A stretch of 64,000 nucleotides of DNA, from NCBI RefSeq assembly GCF_947494755.1, contig NZ_CANLVZ010000010.1:62001-126000 (forward strand), given 5' to 3'. Positions 9,545-17,900 of this stretch are shown in pieces (position 1 is the stretch's first letter; every line of letters begins with the position of its first letter). The DNA comes from an uncultured Tateyamaria sp. (GTDB taxonomy: Bacteria > Pseudomonadota > Alphaproteobacteria > Rhodobacterales > Rhodobacteraceae). A program made the translations under genes and the position numbers. Under the pieces are notes generated by a model. The model was not told the DNA's origin. It made no database searches and was given only the letters and a program-made list of their open reading frames with translations.

Positions 9545-10371
9545 GCCCACAAAGCCTCGGCATGGAAATTCACGTGGTCCTCCATGAACGACGAGACAAA
9601 GAAATAACTATGGTCATAGCCGGGCTGCATCCGGAAGCTCATCTGCTGGCGACGGGCGGCGGCAGCTTCGGCCAGCGCCTCTGGTTTGAGCAGGTCGAGA
9701 AACTGGTCCTGCGTCCCGGTGTCGATCAGCGTCGGGCCGTCAAACCCCTTTGCGCGCATCAACAGGGTGGCGTCGTGTGGTAACCACAGCTCTTCATTGT
9801 TCCCCAAATATGCAGAAAGCTGCTTGCGCCCCCAGTCACTGGCCGTGGGATTGGCGATGGGCGAAAAGGCAGAAACCGACCGAAAACGCCCCGGCAGGGA
9901 CATGGCCATCGTCAGCGCACCATGACCGCCCATCGAGTGCCCGGTGATTGCCTGACGGTCCATATCCAGCGCAAACGTCTCGCCAAGCAGAGCGGGCAGT
10001 TCGTCTGTCACGTAATCCCACATCTGATAATGCGCGGCCCAAGGGTCTTGGGTGGCGTTCACATAGAACCCCGCGCCCTGACCCAGATCATAGCCGTCGT
10101 CATCAGCCACACCCTCGCCCCGGGGGGAGGTGTCGGGAAAGACCAGCGCGATACCTTGCTCGGCCGCCCAGGCCTGTGCGCCCGCCTTGGTCATCGCATT
10201 TTCATGGGTGCAGGTGAGTCCCGACAAATACCACAACAGCGGCACAGGTCCGTCGCGCGCCTCTTGAGGCAGGAACAGGCCGAATGTCATGTCACAGGCG
10301 CAAGCGTTTGATCTGTGGGTATAGACCCCTTGGGTGCCGCCAAAGCAGGCATTTTCGGATACAGTTTTCAT
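9541..10371 (-). CDS. fghA: S-formylglutathione hydrolase
   Basis: FghA splits S-formylglutathione to formate and glutathione, the second step of glutathione-dependent formaldehyde oxidation. The 276-residue protein has all esterase-D features: [24 protein letters not shown], nucleophile elbow GHSMGGHGA near residue 146, and the C-terminal acid and His with GYDHSYFF. An in-frame ATG exists at 10422, but AAAGGAC lies just before the ATG at 10371, which begins the normal [12 protein letters not shown]. The formaldehyde dehydrogenase partner is not in the window. It leads a five-gene minus-strand run with overlapping ends. Confidence 0.95.
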   Translation of the reverse strand: MKTVSENACFGGTQGVYTHRSNACACDMTFGLFLPQEARDGPVPLLWYLSGLTCTHENAMTKAGAQAWAAEQGIALVFPDTSPRGEGVADDDGYDLGQGAGFYVNATQDPWAAHYQMWDYVTDELPALLGETFALDMDRQAITGHSMGGHGALTMAMSLPGRFRSVSAFSPIANPTASDWGRKQLSAYLGNNEELWLPHDATLLMRAKGFDGPTLIDTGTQDQFLDLLKPEALAEAAAARRQQMSFRMQPGYDHSYFFVSSFMEDHVNFHAEALWA

Positions 10372-10432
10372 GGGCTGTCCTTTCGTTGTTCTATCGCTAT
10401 CGGGCCTGTGCGCGTGCGGCAACTGCGGGATG

Positions 10433-10467
10433 CCTCCGGCGGCGGTTTATTTGGCGAAATGAAGAGG
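10433..10467. repeat. Dispersed gene-end motif, copy 1
   Basis: CCTCCGGCGGCGG, then TTTATTTGGCGAAATGAAG, ends two bases before the stop of the AEC transporter gene. It is a diverged copy of the motif best seen at 28036-28067 and 36489-36518. Confidence 0.6.
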
Positions 10468-10468
10468 A

Positions 10469-11392
10469 TCAGCTGATCCATGCGATAACGGCTGTCAGGG
10501 TGATCACGCTGAGCGCGGTTGACACAAGGATGGCTGCTGACACTCTTTGCGGTGCCACACCGTAATGCTGGGCGAGCATGTAGATGTTGCCTGCCACGGG
10601 CATGGCTGCACAGGCGATGATCATGGCGGCCCCGAAGGCTTCGACCTTGAAAAGATAGATGGCAGAAAACGCCACGAAGGCCGGGTGCAGCACCAGTTTG
10701 CAAAAGCTGAGCCAGCCTGCGATTTCGATCCGTTCTGTTGACTTTGAGGCGAGCGAAGCCCCAATTGCAAAAAGTGCGCCGGGGGTGGCGGCCCCGCCCA
10801 GAATGCTCAGGAAGTCGTTCATCGGGGTCGGGATCGGCAGTTGCAGTCCTGCCCAGATAAGCCCCGACGCCATGGCGACAATCATGGGGTTCTTGATCAG
10901 GCCAACCCCGATGGTACGGACAATGGCCAGTGACATACGCCCGTCCCGCCCCACGGTGATCAGGATGACGATCAGGCTGGAAAAGACGATCAGATCCGTG
11001 GCCAGCACCAGCATCACCGGCCCGATGGCCTGCGGACCAAAGAGCAGCGCGAGCATTGGCAGCCCGAGAAAGCCTGCATTACCGATCACTGCGCATTGCG
11101 CCTCGACAGCGGTTGTCTGCACGTCCAGCCCGCGCAGGAATCCGACGGCTGTGGCGATGCCGTAGACGAACGCGGTTCCCCACAGATATGCAGCCACCAG
11201 CCGGCCGTCCCAGACCTGCGCCAGTTCAAGATTGGCAGCAAAGCGGAAGATCATGGCCGACAGGGCGAAATAAAACACGAATTTGGTGAGGTAGGCCGTC
11301 GCCTCCTGACTGAAAAACCGGGTGCGCCCCGCCCAATATCCAAGGGCGATCAGTGCAAAGAAGGGCAGGGTTTTCAACAAGATCGCGAGCAT
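10469..11392 (-). CDS. AEC-family transporter (auxin efflux carrier-like permease)
   Basis: A 307-residue permease with about ten membrane helices arranged as two five-helix repeats, typical of the AEC (malonate/auxin carrier-type) family. It begins MLAILLKTLPFFALIALGYW, and the second half opens near KNPMIVAMASGLIW. Substrates of bacterial members include malonate and other carboxylates; not assignable here. The frame stays open upstream to 11494, but the ATG at 11392 gives the family N-terminus. It lies 97 bases before fghA on the same strand and is divergent from the TetR gene. Confidence 0.85.
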   Translation of the reverse strand: MLAILLKTLPFFALIALGYWAGRTRFFSQEATAYLTKFVFYFALSAMIFRFAANLELAQVWDGRLVAAYLWGTAFVYGIATAVGFLRGLDVQTTAVEAQCAVIGNAGFLGLPMLALLFGPQAIGPVMLVLATDLIVFSSLIVILITVGRDGRMSLAIVRTIGVGLIKNPMIVAMASGLIWAGLQLPIPTPMNDFLSILGGAATPGALFAIGASLASKSTERIEIAGWLSFCKLVLHPAFVAFSAIYLFKVEAFGAAMIIACAAMPVAGNIYMLAQHYGVAPQRVSAAILVSTALSVITLTAVIAWIS

Positions 11393-11514
11393 GGGCCAAG
11401 CGTATCGCGTGCGCACGGCGCTATCCACCTGCGATCCGCGTTTGGGGTAAAGAATAGAGAACGCAGCGTCCTTTGACGCATCGTCCGATAACAACTGAGT
11501 GGAATTGTCTATCG

Positions 11515-11533
11515 AAACTGAACAGATCAGTTT
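11515..11533. promoter_or_regulatory. Candidate TetR-type operator palindrome
   Basis: AAACTGA (11515-11521) and TCAGTTT (11527-11533) form a perfect 7-bp inverted repeat around ACAGA. It lies 33 bases before the TetR gene, in the divergent region with the AEC gene, and overlaps a possible -35 TTGTCT (11505-11510). Size and symmetry suit a TetR dimer, suggesting autoregulation. A half-site AACTGA also occurs at 11493-11498. Confidence 0.5.
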
Positions 11534-11565
11534 ATGACTCAGGTCCTTGCCAGACAGGACACCAT

Positions 11566-12183
11566 ATGAACGACGCCACCCCTATCGTCCGGAAGGGCCG
11601 AAAATTCGATCAGGTGCTTGAAGGGGCACGGGTCGTGTTTATGGCCGACGGCTTTGAGGGCGCAAGCGTTGATGACATCGCTAAAGAGGCAGGGGTCAGC
11701 AAGGCGACGCTGTATAGCTATTTCCCCGATAAGCGATTGTTATTCATGGAGGTTGCCAACACCGAATGTGCCCGCCAAAGCCAAGCGGCCATCGATAACA
11801 TCGATATGTCAGCCCCGCCGCGCGAGGTGTTGAGCCAAGCCGGACGCCACTTTCTGCGCTTTATCACCTCGCAGTTTGGACAGCAGATATTTCGGATTTG
11901 TGTGGCGGAATCGGATCGTTTCCCCGAGATTGGGCGCGCCTTTTACAGATCCGGCCCGGAACGGATGCGGGGCGAGATGGCGGCCTATTTTGCCGAATCC
12001 GTCACGCGCGGTGAGTTGCAGATCGACGATCTGACCCTCGCTGCGGATCAGTTTGGCGAGCTATGCAAGGCCGACCTATGGCCGCGGCTGATGTTCGGGG
12101 TCATTAATACGGTGAGCGAGGCTGATATCGACCGGGTGGTCGACGGTGCCGTGGCGACCTTTTTAGCCCGTTATGCGCGCTAG
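11566..12183 (+). CDS. TetR/AcrR-family transcriptional regulator
   Basis: A 205-residue one-component repressor. The N-terminal TetR DNA-binding domain is clear: GARVVFMADGFEGASVDDIA, then KEAGVSKATLYSYFPDK with the recognition helix. The C-terminal part is a helical ligand domain. It converges on paaK with a 4-bp overlap, so it plausibly controls the phenylacetate genes (PaaR-like) or the divergent AEC transporter; this is inference from position. The frame is open upstream from 11473, but the ATG at 11566 gives the expected short N-terminus. A perfect palindrome precedes it. Confidence 0.9.
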   Translation: MNDATPIVRKGRKFDQVLEGARVVFMADGFEGASVDDIAKEAGVSKATLYSYFPDKRLLFMEVANTECARQSQAAIDNIDMSAPPREVLSQAGRHFLRFITSQFGQQIFRICVAESDRFPEIGRAFYRSGPERMRGEMAAYFAESVTRGELQIDDLTLAADQFGELCKADLWPRLMFGVINTVSEADIDRVVDGAVATFLARYAR

Positions 12184-13472
12184 CGGTTGTCGATGATGCG
12201 CACTGCCTTGCCTTGGGAACGCGCAACACTGCCCGGCGCCGCCACATCGACCGCGACGCTGATCCCGATGCTTTGCTTGATCTGACCCCCCAAGGCGTTG
12301 GCAGCCAGTGCTGTATCCACAGACCCATCCGCAGCCTCACAGAGCACCCGCATCTGATCCATACGGCTGGGTTTGGTCAGCTCAATCTGGAAATGCGGTG
12401 CAAGGCCGGGGGTGGCCATCAGGCACTCTTCGATCTGCGTTGGAAACACGTTCACCCCGCGCAGAATGATCATATCATCTGACCGGCCCGTCACCTTTTC
12501 CATGCGCCGCATGGACCGAGCAGTACCGGGCAACAGTCGGGTCAGGTCGCGGGTGCGGTAGCGGATGATCGGAAATGCCTCTTTGGTCAGCGAGGTAAAG
12601 ACAAGTTCGCCCATTTCGCCTTCGGGCACGGGATCGCCTGATACGGGATCGACGATTTCGGGGAAAAAGTGGTCTTCCCAGATGTGCAGCCCGTCTTTGG
12701 TTTCGACACATTCCATTGAGACGCCGGGGCCGATGACCTCTGATAGCCCATAGATATCAACGGCATGCATATCAAAGGCCTGTTCAATCTCGTGGCGCAT
12801 GGCGTTTGTCCAAGGCTCGGCCCCGAAGATGCCGACTTCGAGAGAGGATGTGCGCGGATCAACGCCCTTGGCTGCAAATTCATCCAGAATAGAGAGTGCA
12901 TAGGAGGGGGTGACCGTAATCCCTTTGGGCTCAAAATCTGTGATCAGACGCACCTGGCGTGGGGTCATTCCGCCCGAGATCGGGATCGTCGTCAGCCCAA
13001 GCGCGTCGGCACCTAAATGGATACCCAAACCGCCAGTGAACAGCCCATAGCCGTATGCGTTGTGCAACAGATCCCCCGGCTGCATTCCCGCCGCGCGCAA
13101 GGACCGCGCCACGACGCCGCCCCAGTGTTTCAGGTCGTTTTCAGTGTAGCCGACAACCGTTGGCTGCCCGGTTGTACCGGACGACGCGTGGATGCGTTTC
13201 ACCTGGTCGCGCGGCACGGCGAACATGCCAAAGGGGTAGCTGGCGCGCAGGTCCTGTTTGACGGTGAAGGGGAATTTGGCAAGGTCCGCGAGGCTGCGCA
13301 GATCATGCGGGTGCAGCCCTGCGGCATCAAAGGCCGCCCGGTAATGCGGGACATGTGTGTAAGCGTGCAAGAGGGACCATTTCAATCGCTCAAGTTGGAG
13401 CGCTTCGATCTCGTCCCGGCTGGCAATCTCGATCGGATCCAGTGTGTGTTTGGGCGGTGTGAGGTCTTTCAT
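12180..13472 (-). CDS. paaK: Phenylacetate-CoA ligase
   Basis: PaaK activates phenylacetate to phenylacetyl-CoA with ATP, the entry step of the aerobic phenylacetate pathway. The 430-residue length is normal. The adenylate-forming signature is IHASSGTTGQPTVVGY at about residue 96; further motifs are YGLSEVIGPG, ITRYR-like region IIRYRTRDLTRLL, and the C-terminal hinge GRSDDMIILRGVNVFP. Its start overlaps the paaI stop (ATGA), forming a paaI-paaK operon read right to left. The ring epoxidase genes paaABCDE are not in the window. Confidence 0.95.
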   Translation of the reverse strand: MKDLTPPKHTLDPIEIASRDEIEALQLERLKWSLLHAYTHVPHYRAAFDAAGLHPHDLRSLADLAKFPFTVKQDLRASYPFGMFAVPRDQVKRIHASSGTTGQPTVVGYTENDLKHWGGVVARSLRAAGMQPGDLLHNAYGYGLFTGGLGIHLGADALGLTTIPISGGMTPRQVRLITDFEPKGITVTPSYALSILDEFAAKGVDPRTSSLEVGIFGAEPWTNAMRHEIEQAFDMHAVDIYGLSEVIGPGVSMECVETKDGLHIWEDHFFPEIVDPVSGDPVPEGEMGELVFTSLTKEAFPIIRYRTRDLTRLLPGTARSMRRMEKVTGRSDDMIILRGVNVFPTQIEECLMATPGLAPHFQIELTKPSRMDQMRVLCEAADGSVDTALAANALGGQIKQSIGISVAVDVAAPGSVARSQGKAVRIIDNR

Positions 13473-13903
13473 GCACTGTCCTCGGGGAAATGGTGGCCTT
13501 TGATGGTGCGCGACAGTCCGCGGAACAGGGCGATTTGCTGGTCGGCCTCTCCGGTGACTGTGACGTCATAGGTGCCGGACCTGCCATGGCGCGCAGCTTC
13601 GGTCGCTGTCGCGGTCAGGGTCTCGTTCGGTTGAGCGGGCATAAGGTAGGTGATCTGGTTGGATTGGGCGACCGTGCGGGCATTGTAGGTATTGCAGGCG
13701 AACGCAAAGGCGCTGTCGGCCAGCGTAAAGATGAACCCGCCGTGGCACATGCCGTGCCCGTTCAGCATGTCAGCGCGCACTTGCATTTTGAGGGTCGCCA
13801 TACCGGGGGCGATGGCGGCTATATGCATGCCCAAAGACTGGCTGGCGGCGTCATTGGCCCACATGATGTCTGCGCTGCGTTCTGCGCGGTCTTGCGGTGT
13901 CAT
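13469..13903 (-). CDS. paaI: Hydroxyphenylacetyl-CoA thioesterase PaaI
   Basis: A 144-residue hot-dog-fold thioesterase. The catalytic region NGHGMCHGGFIFTLADSAFAF matches PaaI, including HGG and the Asp at the end. PaaI removes CoA from stalled hydroxylated phenylacetyl-CoA intermediates and so rescues the CoA pool. It lies directly upstream of paaK with a four-base overlap, which supports the assignment over generic hot-dog thioesterases. Confidence 0.92.
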   Translation of the reverse strand: MTPQDRAERSADIMWANDAASQSLGMHIAAIAPGMATLKMQVRADMLNGHGMCHGGFIFTLADSAFAFACNTYNARTVAQSNQITYLMPAQPNETLTATATEAARHGRSGTYDVTVTGEADQQIALFRGLSRTIKGHHFPEDSA

Positions 13904-14013
13904 GGCCCCTCACGTGTTTCCGAATGTGGGGATGTTGCCTGCATTTTGTAACGCATTCAAGCATTCGTCACGCCGCCTCTTGAAATGTGCGCCGTGCCGC
14001 GCGACTGTCCGGT

Positions 14014-14361
14014 ATGACGTTGCATACGCCCCCCCCTTCAAACTCGCGCGAGATGCCCAGCCTGCAGGTGGCCTTTCACCGCACCGAGCTGGCGGTGATC
14101 CTGTCGCTTTATGGGCGGATGGTCGCTGCGGGCGAGTGGCGGGATTACGGAATTTCCTGTTTGCGCGAGGTGGCTGTGTTTTCGGTCTTTCGCCGGACGG
14201 CTGAGACTCCGCTGTATCGCATCGAAAAGCGTCCCAAGCTGCGGGGGCGTCAGGGGATGTATGCGGTGATTGGTCTTGACGGTCAGATCCTGCGGCGCGG
14301 TCATGACCTGAAGACCGTCTTGCGCGTGCTTGAGCGCAAGCTGATCCGCGCCGTGGAGTGA
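14014..14361 (+). CDS. DUF2794 domain-containing protein
   Basis: The 115-residue protein matches the alphaproteobacterial DUF2794 family throughout: VAFHRTELAVILSLYGRMVAA, then EWRDYGISCLRE, PLYRIEKRPKL and GQILRRGHDLKTVLRVLERK. No function is known. The start is taken at the ATG at 14014; a possible upstream start at 13987 would add nine residues not typical of the family. It is alone on the plus strand between paaI and the convergent NlpC/P60 gene. Confidence 0.9.
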   Translation: MTLHTPPPSNSREMPSLQVAFHRTELAVILSLYGRMVAAGEWRDYGISCLREVAVFSVFRRTAETPLYRIEKRPKLRGRQGMYAVIGLDGQILRRGHDLKTVLRVLERKLIRAVE

Positions 14362-14402
14362 CCTGATTGTCCGCTTGCGCGGGCGCTATCTTATTTTGCT
14401 GA

Positions 14403-14423
14403 TGAAGGGGCGTTGCCCCTTCA
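14403..14423. terminator. Hairpin between converging genes
   Basis: TGAAGGGGC and GCCCCTTCA form a perfect 9-bp stem with a GTT loop. It is not followed by a clear T-run, but lies between the ends of two converging genes and beside a dispersed gene-end motif, so it may act as a bidirectional transcript end or RNA-stabilising hairpin. Confidence 0.5.
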
Positions 14424-14430
14424 AACTTCC

Positions 14431-14456
14431 CGACGGTATTTTCGGTCAAAAGAGGG
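14431..14456. repeat. Dispersed gene-end motif, copy 2
   Basis: GACGGTATTTTCGGTCAAAAGAG overlaps the NlpC/P60 stop codon: the TCA within GGTCAAAA is the reverse-strand TGA. Thus the motif itself supplies the stop and the last residue codon. Confidence 0.7.
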
Positions 14457-15228
14457 ATGCGATCCGTTTGTGGCTGGTCACGGGGCCTGTCGTTTTGGCG
14501 ATGCGGTCGAGTGCGGGCGCGATGTCTTCTTCGACGACCTGCATGTGGTGGGCGTTGGCATGTATCATGGTTGCCGGGCTGGTGAGAAGTGCCACGTGCC
14601 CGTCCCAGAACAGCAGGTCGTTTTGCTGGTAGTCCGCTCCGGATACGGGATCGCCGATTTCGGCCTCTTGCTGATCGCTATCGCCGGGGCAGGGATGTTC
14701 TGCGGTTCTGAGCGCGATTTGAACGAGCCCCGAACAGTCGATACCTGCGCGCGTGTTGCCGCCCCAGAGGTACGGTGTGCCGAGGAAAAGTCGTGCCGTG
14801 TCTGTCGGGTTCGTTGATGGCAGCGGTGTCAGTTGTGCTTTGGGCACGTGCCCGAGATGCGTTTCGATGAATTCATCCGAGGTCGAGCGGGCGGTGAGCG
14901 CGGCCCCAAAGCTGAGCGCGGCGGTTTCGGCGGCTTTGATGGATGCCTTGCGGTAGACATGTGCGCCCGGACTTGTGACGTGATGCGTCGGGGTCCGTTG
15001 CGCCTCGATACAGCGGTTGGGTACAAAACCGACATAGCCATCGAAGGTTGCGCGAATATAGGCATGTGTGTCGTCCTCGCCTATGACCGTCACATGCGCG
15101 CCGCACAACAGCTGGCGGTCGCGGGCACCTCCCGGCGTGCGGCACAGATCGACATGGGGCCACAGGATTTGGCCAGGCCGATCAACGCCCAGATAGTCGG
15201 GATTGGGTGTCGTTCGCGGGTCGCTCAT
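14446..15228 (-). CDS. NlpC/P60-family peptidase with SH3 domains
   Basis: A 260-residue cell-wall-type endopeptidase. The C-terminal NlpC/P60 domain has the catalytic Cys in GIDCSGLVQIAL near residue 166 and the His in GHVALL near 210, with further His in IHANAHHM. The first ~130 residues read as bacterial SH3-like beta domains (VTVIGEDDTHAYIRATFDGY). No signal peptide is visible; the family often cleaves gamma-D-Glu-diamino acid bonds in peptides, consistent with murein peptide recycling beside an aminopeptidase. Its ATG overlaps the stop of the upstream M17 gene. Confidence 0.9.
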   Translation of the reverse strand: MSDPRTTPNPDYLGVDRPGQILWPHVDLCRTPGGARDRQLLCGAHVTVIGEDDTHAYIRATFDGYVGFVPNRCIEAQRTPTHHVTSPGAHVYRKASIKAAETAALSFGAALTARSTSDEFIETHLGHVPKAQLTPLPSTNPTDTARLFLGTPYLWGGNTRAGIDCSGLVQIALRTAEHPCPGDSDQQEAEIGDPVSGADYQQNDLLFWDGHVALLTSPATMIHANAHHMQVVEEDIAPALDRIAKTTGPVTSHKRIASLF

Positions 15229-16604
15229 AGTTTGAGCGCGCCCGGCAGGGCCGCAAACAACGCGCGGGTCCCTTGCCCCACGCCCCCTTTTGCGCGGGCG
15301 GGTGCATCGCTTGGCTGCCAGCCGTAGATGTCAAAGTGCATGTAGGGCGTTTCGGTTACGAAACGGCGCAGGAACAGGGCGGCGGTGATGGACCCGGCAA
15401 ACCCGCCCTTGGGGGCGTTGTCGAGGTCGGCGATCCCCGGCTCGATCATCGCCTCGTAAGGATCGTGAAATGGCATGCGCCAGACGGGGTCTGCTTGCGC
15501 ATGTGCTGCTGTTTCCAAGGCGGCAGCTACAGTATCGCTATCGGTGAAATAGGGCGCAAGATCGGGACCGACGGCTACGCGCGCCGCCCCTGTCAGTGTC
15601 GCCATCGAGATGATCAGATCGGGCTTGTCGTCGTCCGCGAGAGTGAGCGCGTCTGCCAGCACCAACCGCCCTTCGGCGTCCGTGTTGTTGATCTCGACCG
15701 TGAGCCCCTTGCGCGAGGTCAGGATATCACCAGGCCGATAGGCATCGCCCGCAACGCTGTTTTCGACCGCAGGGATCAGGACCCGCAATTGGATATCGAG
15801 TCCGGTTGCCATGATCATGTGCGCCAGCCCAAGGACGGCGGCAGATCCGCCCATGTCCTTTTTCATCAACCCCATGGACGCGCCGGGCTTGAGGTTCAGC
15901 CCTCCGGTGTCGAAACACACGCCTTTGCCCACAATCGTCAGGCGAGGTCCGGTGCTTCCCCATGTCATGTCGATGAGGCGGGGGGCACGATTGGCCGCGC
16001 GGCCGACCGTGTGGATCATCGGGAAATTCTGTTTGAGCAGGTCGTCGCCTGCAATGACGCTGATACGCGCGTTGAAGTCTGCGGCCAGATCACGGGCGGC
16101 TTGTTCCAGATCCGGTGGGCCCATGTCGGAGGCTGGCGTGTTGATCAGGGTCCGGGTGAGGGCCTCGCCATTGGCAATCGCCTCAATCCTTGAGGCGTCT
16201 ATGCCCTTGGGCGCGACCAGCGCCGCTTTCATCGGGGATTGATCCTTGTAGCGGTCAAACCGATAGGCGGCGAGCAACCAACCGAGGGCTTCGACATCGA
16301 GCGTGTCAGCCTCCAGCGTGTGTTTCAGATCGTAGGTGCCAGCTGGCAATCGCGCAGCTCCGGCGGCCAGATGAAACCGGGCTCGTTTTCGTGTGGTGTC
16401 GGTGCCATAGCCGATGGCGGCCACGCCGATCCCATCCGCGCCGGGGCAGGTCAGCGCCTGTCCAATGGCCCCTGTGAAGCCCTGCGCCCCGGCCCAGTGT
16501 TTCACCGCATCGCTTTGGGTGTCGAGCCAAGGTTGCACGGCATCCTCGGCCAGCAGGTGCAATGGGATGGCGGCAGCGTCTGGCGCGGCGAAGGCAAGTG
16601 GCAT
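15225..16604 (-). CDS. Leucyl aminopeptidase family (M17) protein
   Basis: A 459-residue metallo-aminopeptidase. Both metal-binding stretches are present: GKGVCFDTGGLNLKPGASM with a Lys-Asp pair in LMKKDMGGSA, and the M17 signature NNTDAEGRLVLADAL near residue 308. It removes N-terminal residues from peptides. It is slightly shorter than PepA and resembles the PepB-like branch common in this order. It is the first gene of a pair with the NlpC/P60 peptidase, suggesting joint degradation of wall or short peptides. Confidence 0.93.
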   Translation of the reverse strand: MPLAFAAPDAAAIPLHLLAEDAVQPWLDTQSDAVKHWAGAQGFTGAIGQALTCPGADGIGVAAIGYGTDTTRKRARFHLAAGAARLPAGTYDLKHTLEADTLDVEALGWLLAAYRFDRYKDQSPMKAALVAPKGIDASRIEAIANGEALTRTLINTPASDMGPPDLEQAARDLAADFNARISVIAGDDLLKQNFPMIHTVGRAANRAPRLIDMTWGSTGPRLTIVGKGVCFDTGGLNLKPGASMGLMKKDMGGSAAVLGLAHMIMATGLDIQLRVLIPAVENSVAGDAYRPGDILTSRKGLTVEINNTDAEGRLVLADALTLADDDKPDLIISMATLTGAARVAVGPDLAPYFTDSDTVAAALETAAHAQADPVWRMPFHDPYEAMIEPGIADLDNAPKGGFAGSITAALFLRRFVTETPYMHFDIYGWQPSDAPARAKGGVGQGTRALFAALPGALKL

Positions 16605-16673
16605 TTGGGCACCTTTTGATCATGTGATGCCTGTCAGCCTATCTGCTTTGCCTGCCGCTGCAAGGGCGCGGCG

Positions 16674-17054
16674 TCAGATGGTCATGTCCTGCAACTCCCA
16701 TATGGCCGACAGCGATCCTTCGCCGGTCCGCATCAGCCGCCCGATGGTGGCGGCAAGTGCAACAGGGTCGCCCGTCTTTGCGCAAGTCGCAACATCGCGG
16801 GCCACACCTGCCAGAACCGTCATCCCGATCTGATCCGCAATCGCGATCAGCGACTTGCTGGACTTGTGCAACGCCGCAAGATCGCCCGCGCGGTACTGCC
16901 GGTCACAATGACCCATGCGCAACGCCAACTCCTCCATCGCGCGGCACACGACATCTTCGGCGCTGTCGGCATCCATCTGGGAATAAAGTGCGCCCAAACG
17001 GTCCTGATCGACATGCACTGCCTCAGCCAATCTGATTTGAGTTACATTTTTCAA
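16674..17054 (-). CDS. Small helical protein, possibly a degenerate Hpt domain
   Basis: I do not recognise a named family. The ~126-residue protein looks all-helical and Ala-rich. The stretch HKSSKSLIAIADQIGM near the middle resembles the histidine-phosphotransfer (Hpt) helix pattern His-x-x-Lys-Gly...Gly, but the phosphorylated His is not in the right register and the Gly is replaced. AGAGGTGA on the minus strand fits a ribosome binding site for a TTG at 17054; a GTG at 17063 lies inside that site and is less likely. The gene is monocistronic. Confidence 0.6.
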   Translation of the reverse strand: MKNVTQIRLAEAVHVDQDRLGALYSQMDADSAEDVVCRAMEELALRMGHCDRQYRAGDLAALHKSSKSLIAIADQIGMTVLAGVARDVATCAKTGDPVALAATIGRLMRTGEGSLSAIWELQDMTI

Positions 17055-17223
17055 AACTATCACCTCTTGTCACACATTGTGGTCCGCCCCCACGGTTGAC
17101 CCTGTGATGCCACAAAGACGGTTCCCAAATCGTTAGGACCAAAGCGCCTTTTCGCTCGAATTTGCTGACAATTCCGGGTATTTACCGCCCTCAAAGCCAC
17201 TTAGGGACAGGCCAAACCACATC

Positions 17224-17874
17224 ATGCACAGGGTCAAACCGCTTCCGACATTTCTTTTGCAACGGTATCAGGGGTGGAAAGCGACCACTTATACCGAAAA
17301 CTCCGCGTGGTATCGCCGCCTGGCGACCGAAGGCCAGCGCCCGCGCGCGATGGTGATTTCATGCTGTGACAGCCGCGTGCAAGTGACGCAAATTTTCGGG
17401 GCGGATCAGGGTGAGTTTTTCATACACCGCAACATCGCCAACCTTGTCCCGCCTTACGAGCCGGACGGGGATCACCACGGCACCTCGGCGGCCGTGGAAT
17501 ACGCGGTGAACGTGCTCAAGGTCGCGCATGTCGTCGTGCTGGGCCACTCACGCTGCGGTGGGGTGCAGGGCTGTATCGACATGTGCGAGGGACGAGCCCC
17601 CGAGCTTGAGGAAAAGTCCAGCTTTGTCGGGCGATGGATGGATATTCTGCGGCCCAAATTCAGCGAAGTCGCCGACATTCAGGGGCCGGAGGACAAGGCC
17701 CAACGCCTTGAGCAACTAGCTGTCGTCACGTCGATGGAAAACCTGATGACCTTCCCCTTTGTCGAGGAACGGGTCAACAACGGCTCCCTTAGCATTCACG
17801 GGCTGTGGACGGATATCGCCGAAGGCGGGATGAGCCAATTCATGGGTAAAACACTTGATTTTCAACCCGTCTAG
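17224..17874 (+). CDS. Beta-class carbonic anhydrase
   Basis: A 216-residue zinc enzyme that interconverts CO2 and bicarbonate. The zinc ligands are visible: Cys and the Asp-Arg pair in CCDSRV near residue 43, and His plus Cys in GHSRCGGVQG near 102. HRNIANLVPP is also family-typical. It lies 26 bases before an SbtA-type bicarbonate transporter and SbtB, so it probably balances the imported bicarbonate with CO2 for carboxylases. Confidence 0.95.
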   Translation: MHRVKPLPTFLLQRYQGWKATTYTENSAWYRRLATEGQRPRAMVISCCDSRVQVTQIFGADQGEFFIHRNIANLVPPYEPDGDHHGTSAAVEYAVNVLKVAHVVVLGHSRCGGVQGCIDMCEGRAPELEEKSSFVGRWMDILRPKFSEVADIQGPEDKAQRLEQLAVVTSMENLMTFPFVEERVNNGSLSIHGLWTDIAEGGMSQFMGKTLDFQPV

Positions 17875-17900
17875 GGCGCCGGCTGACTGAAAGGATCCGC

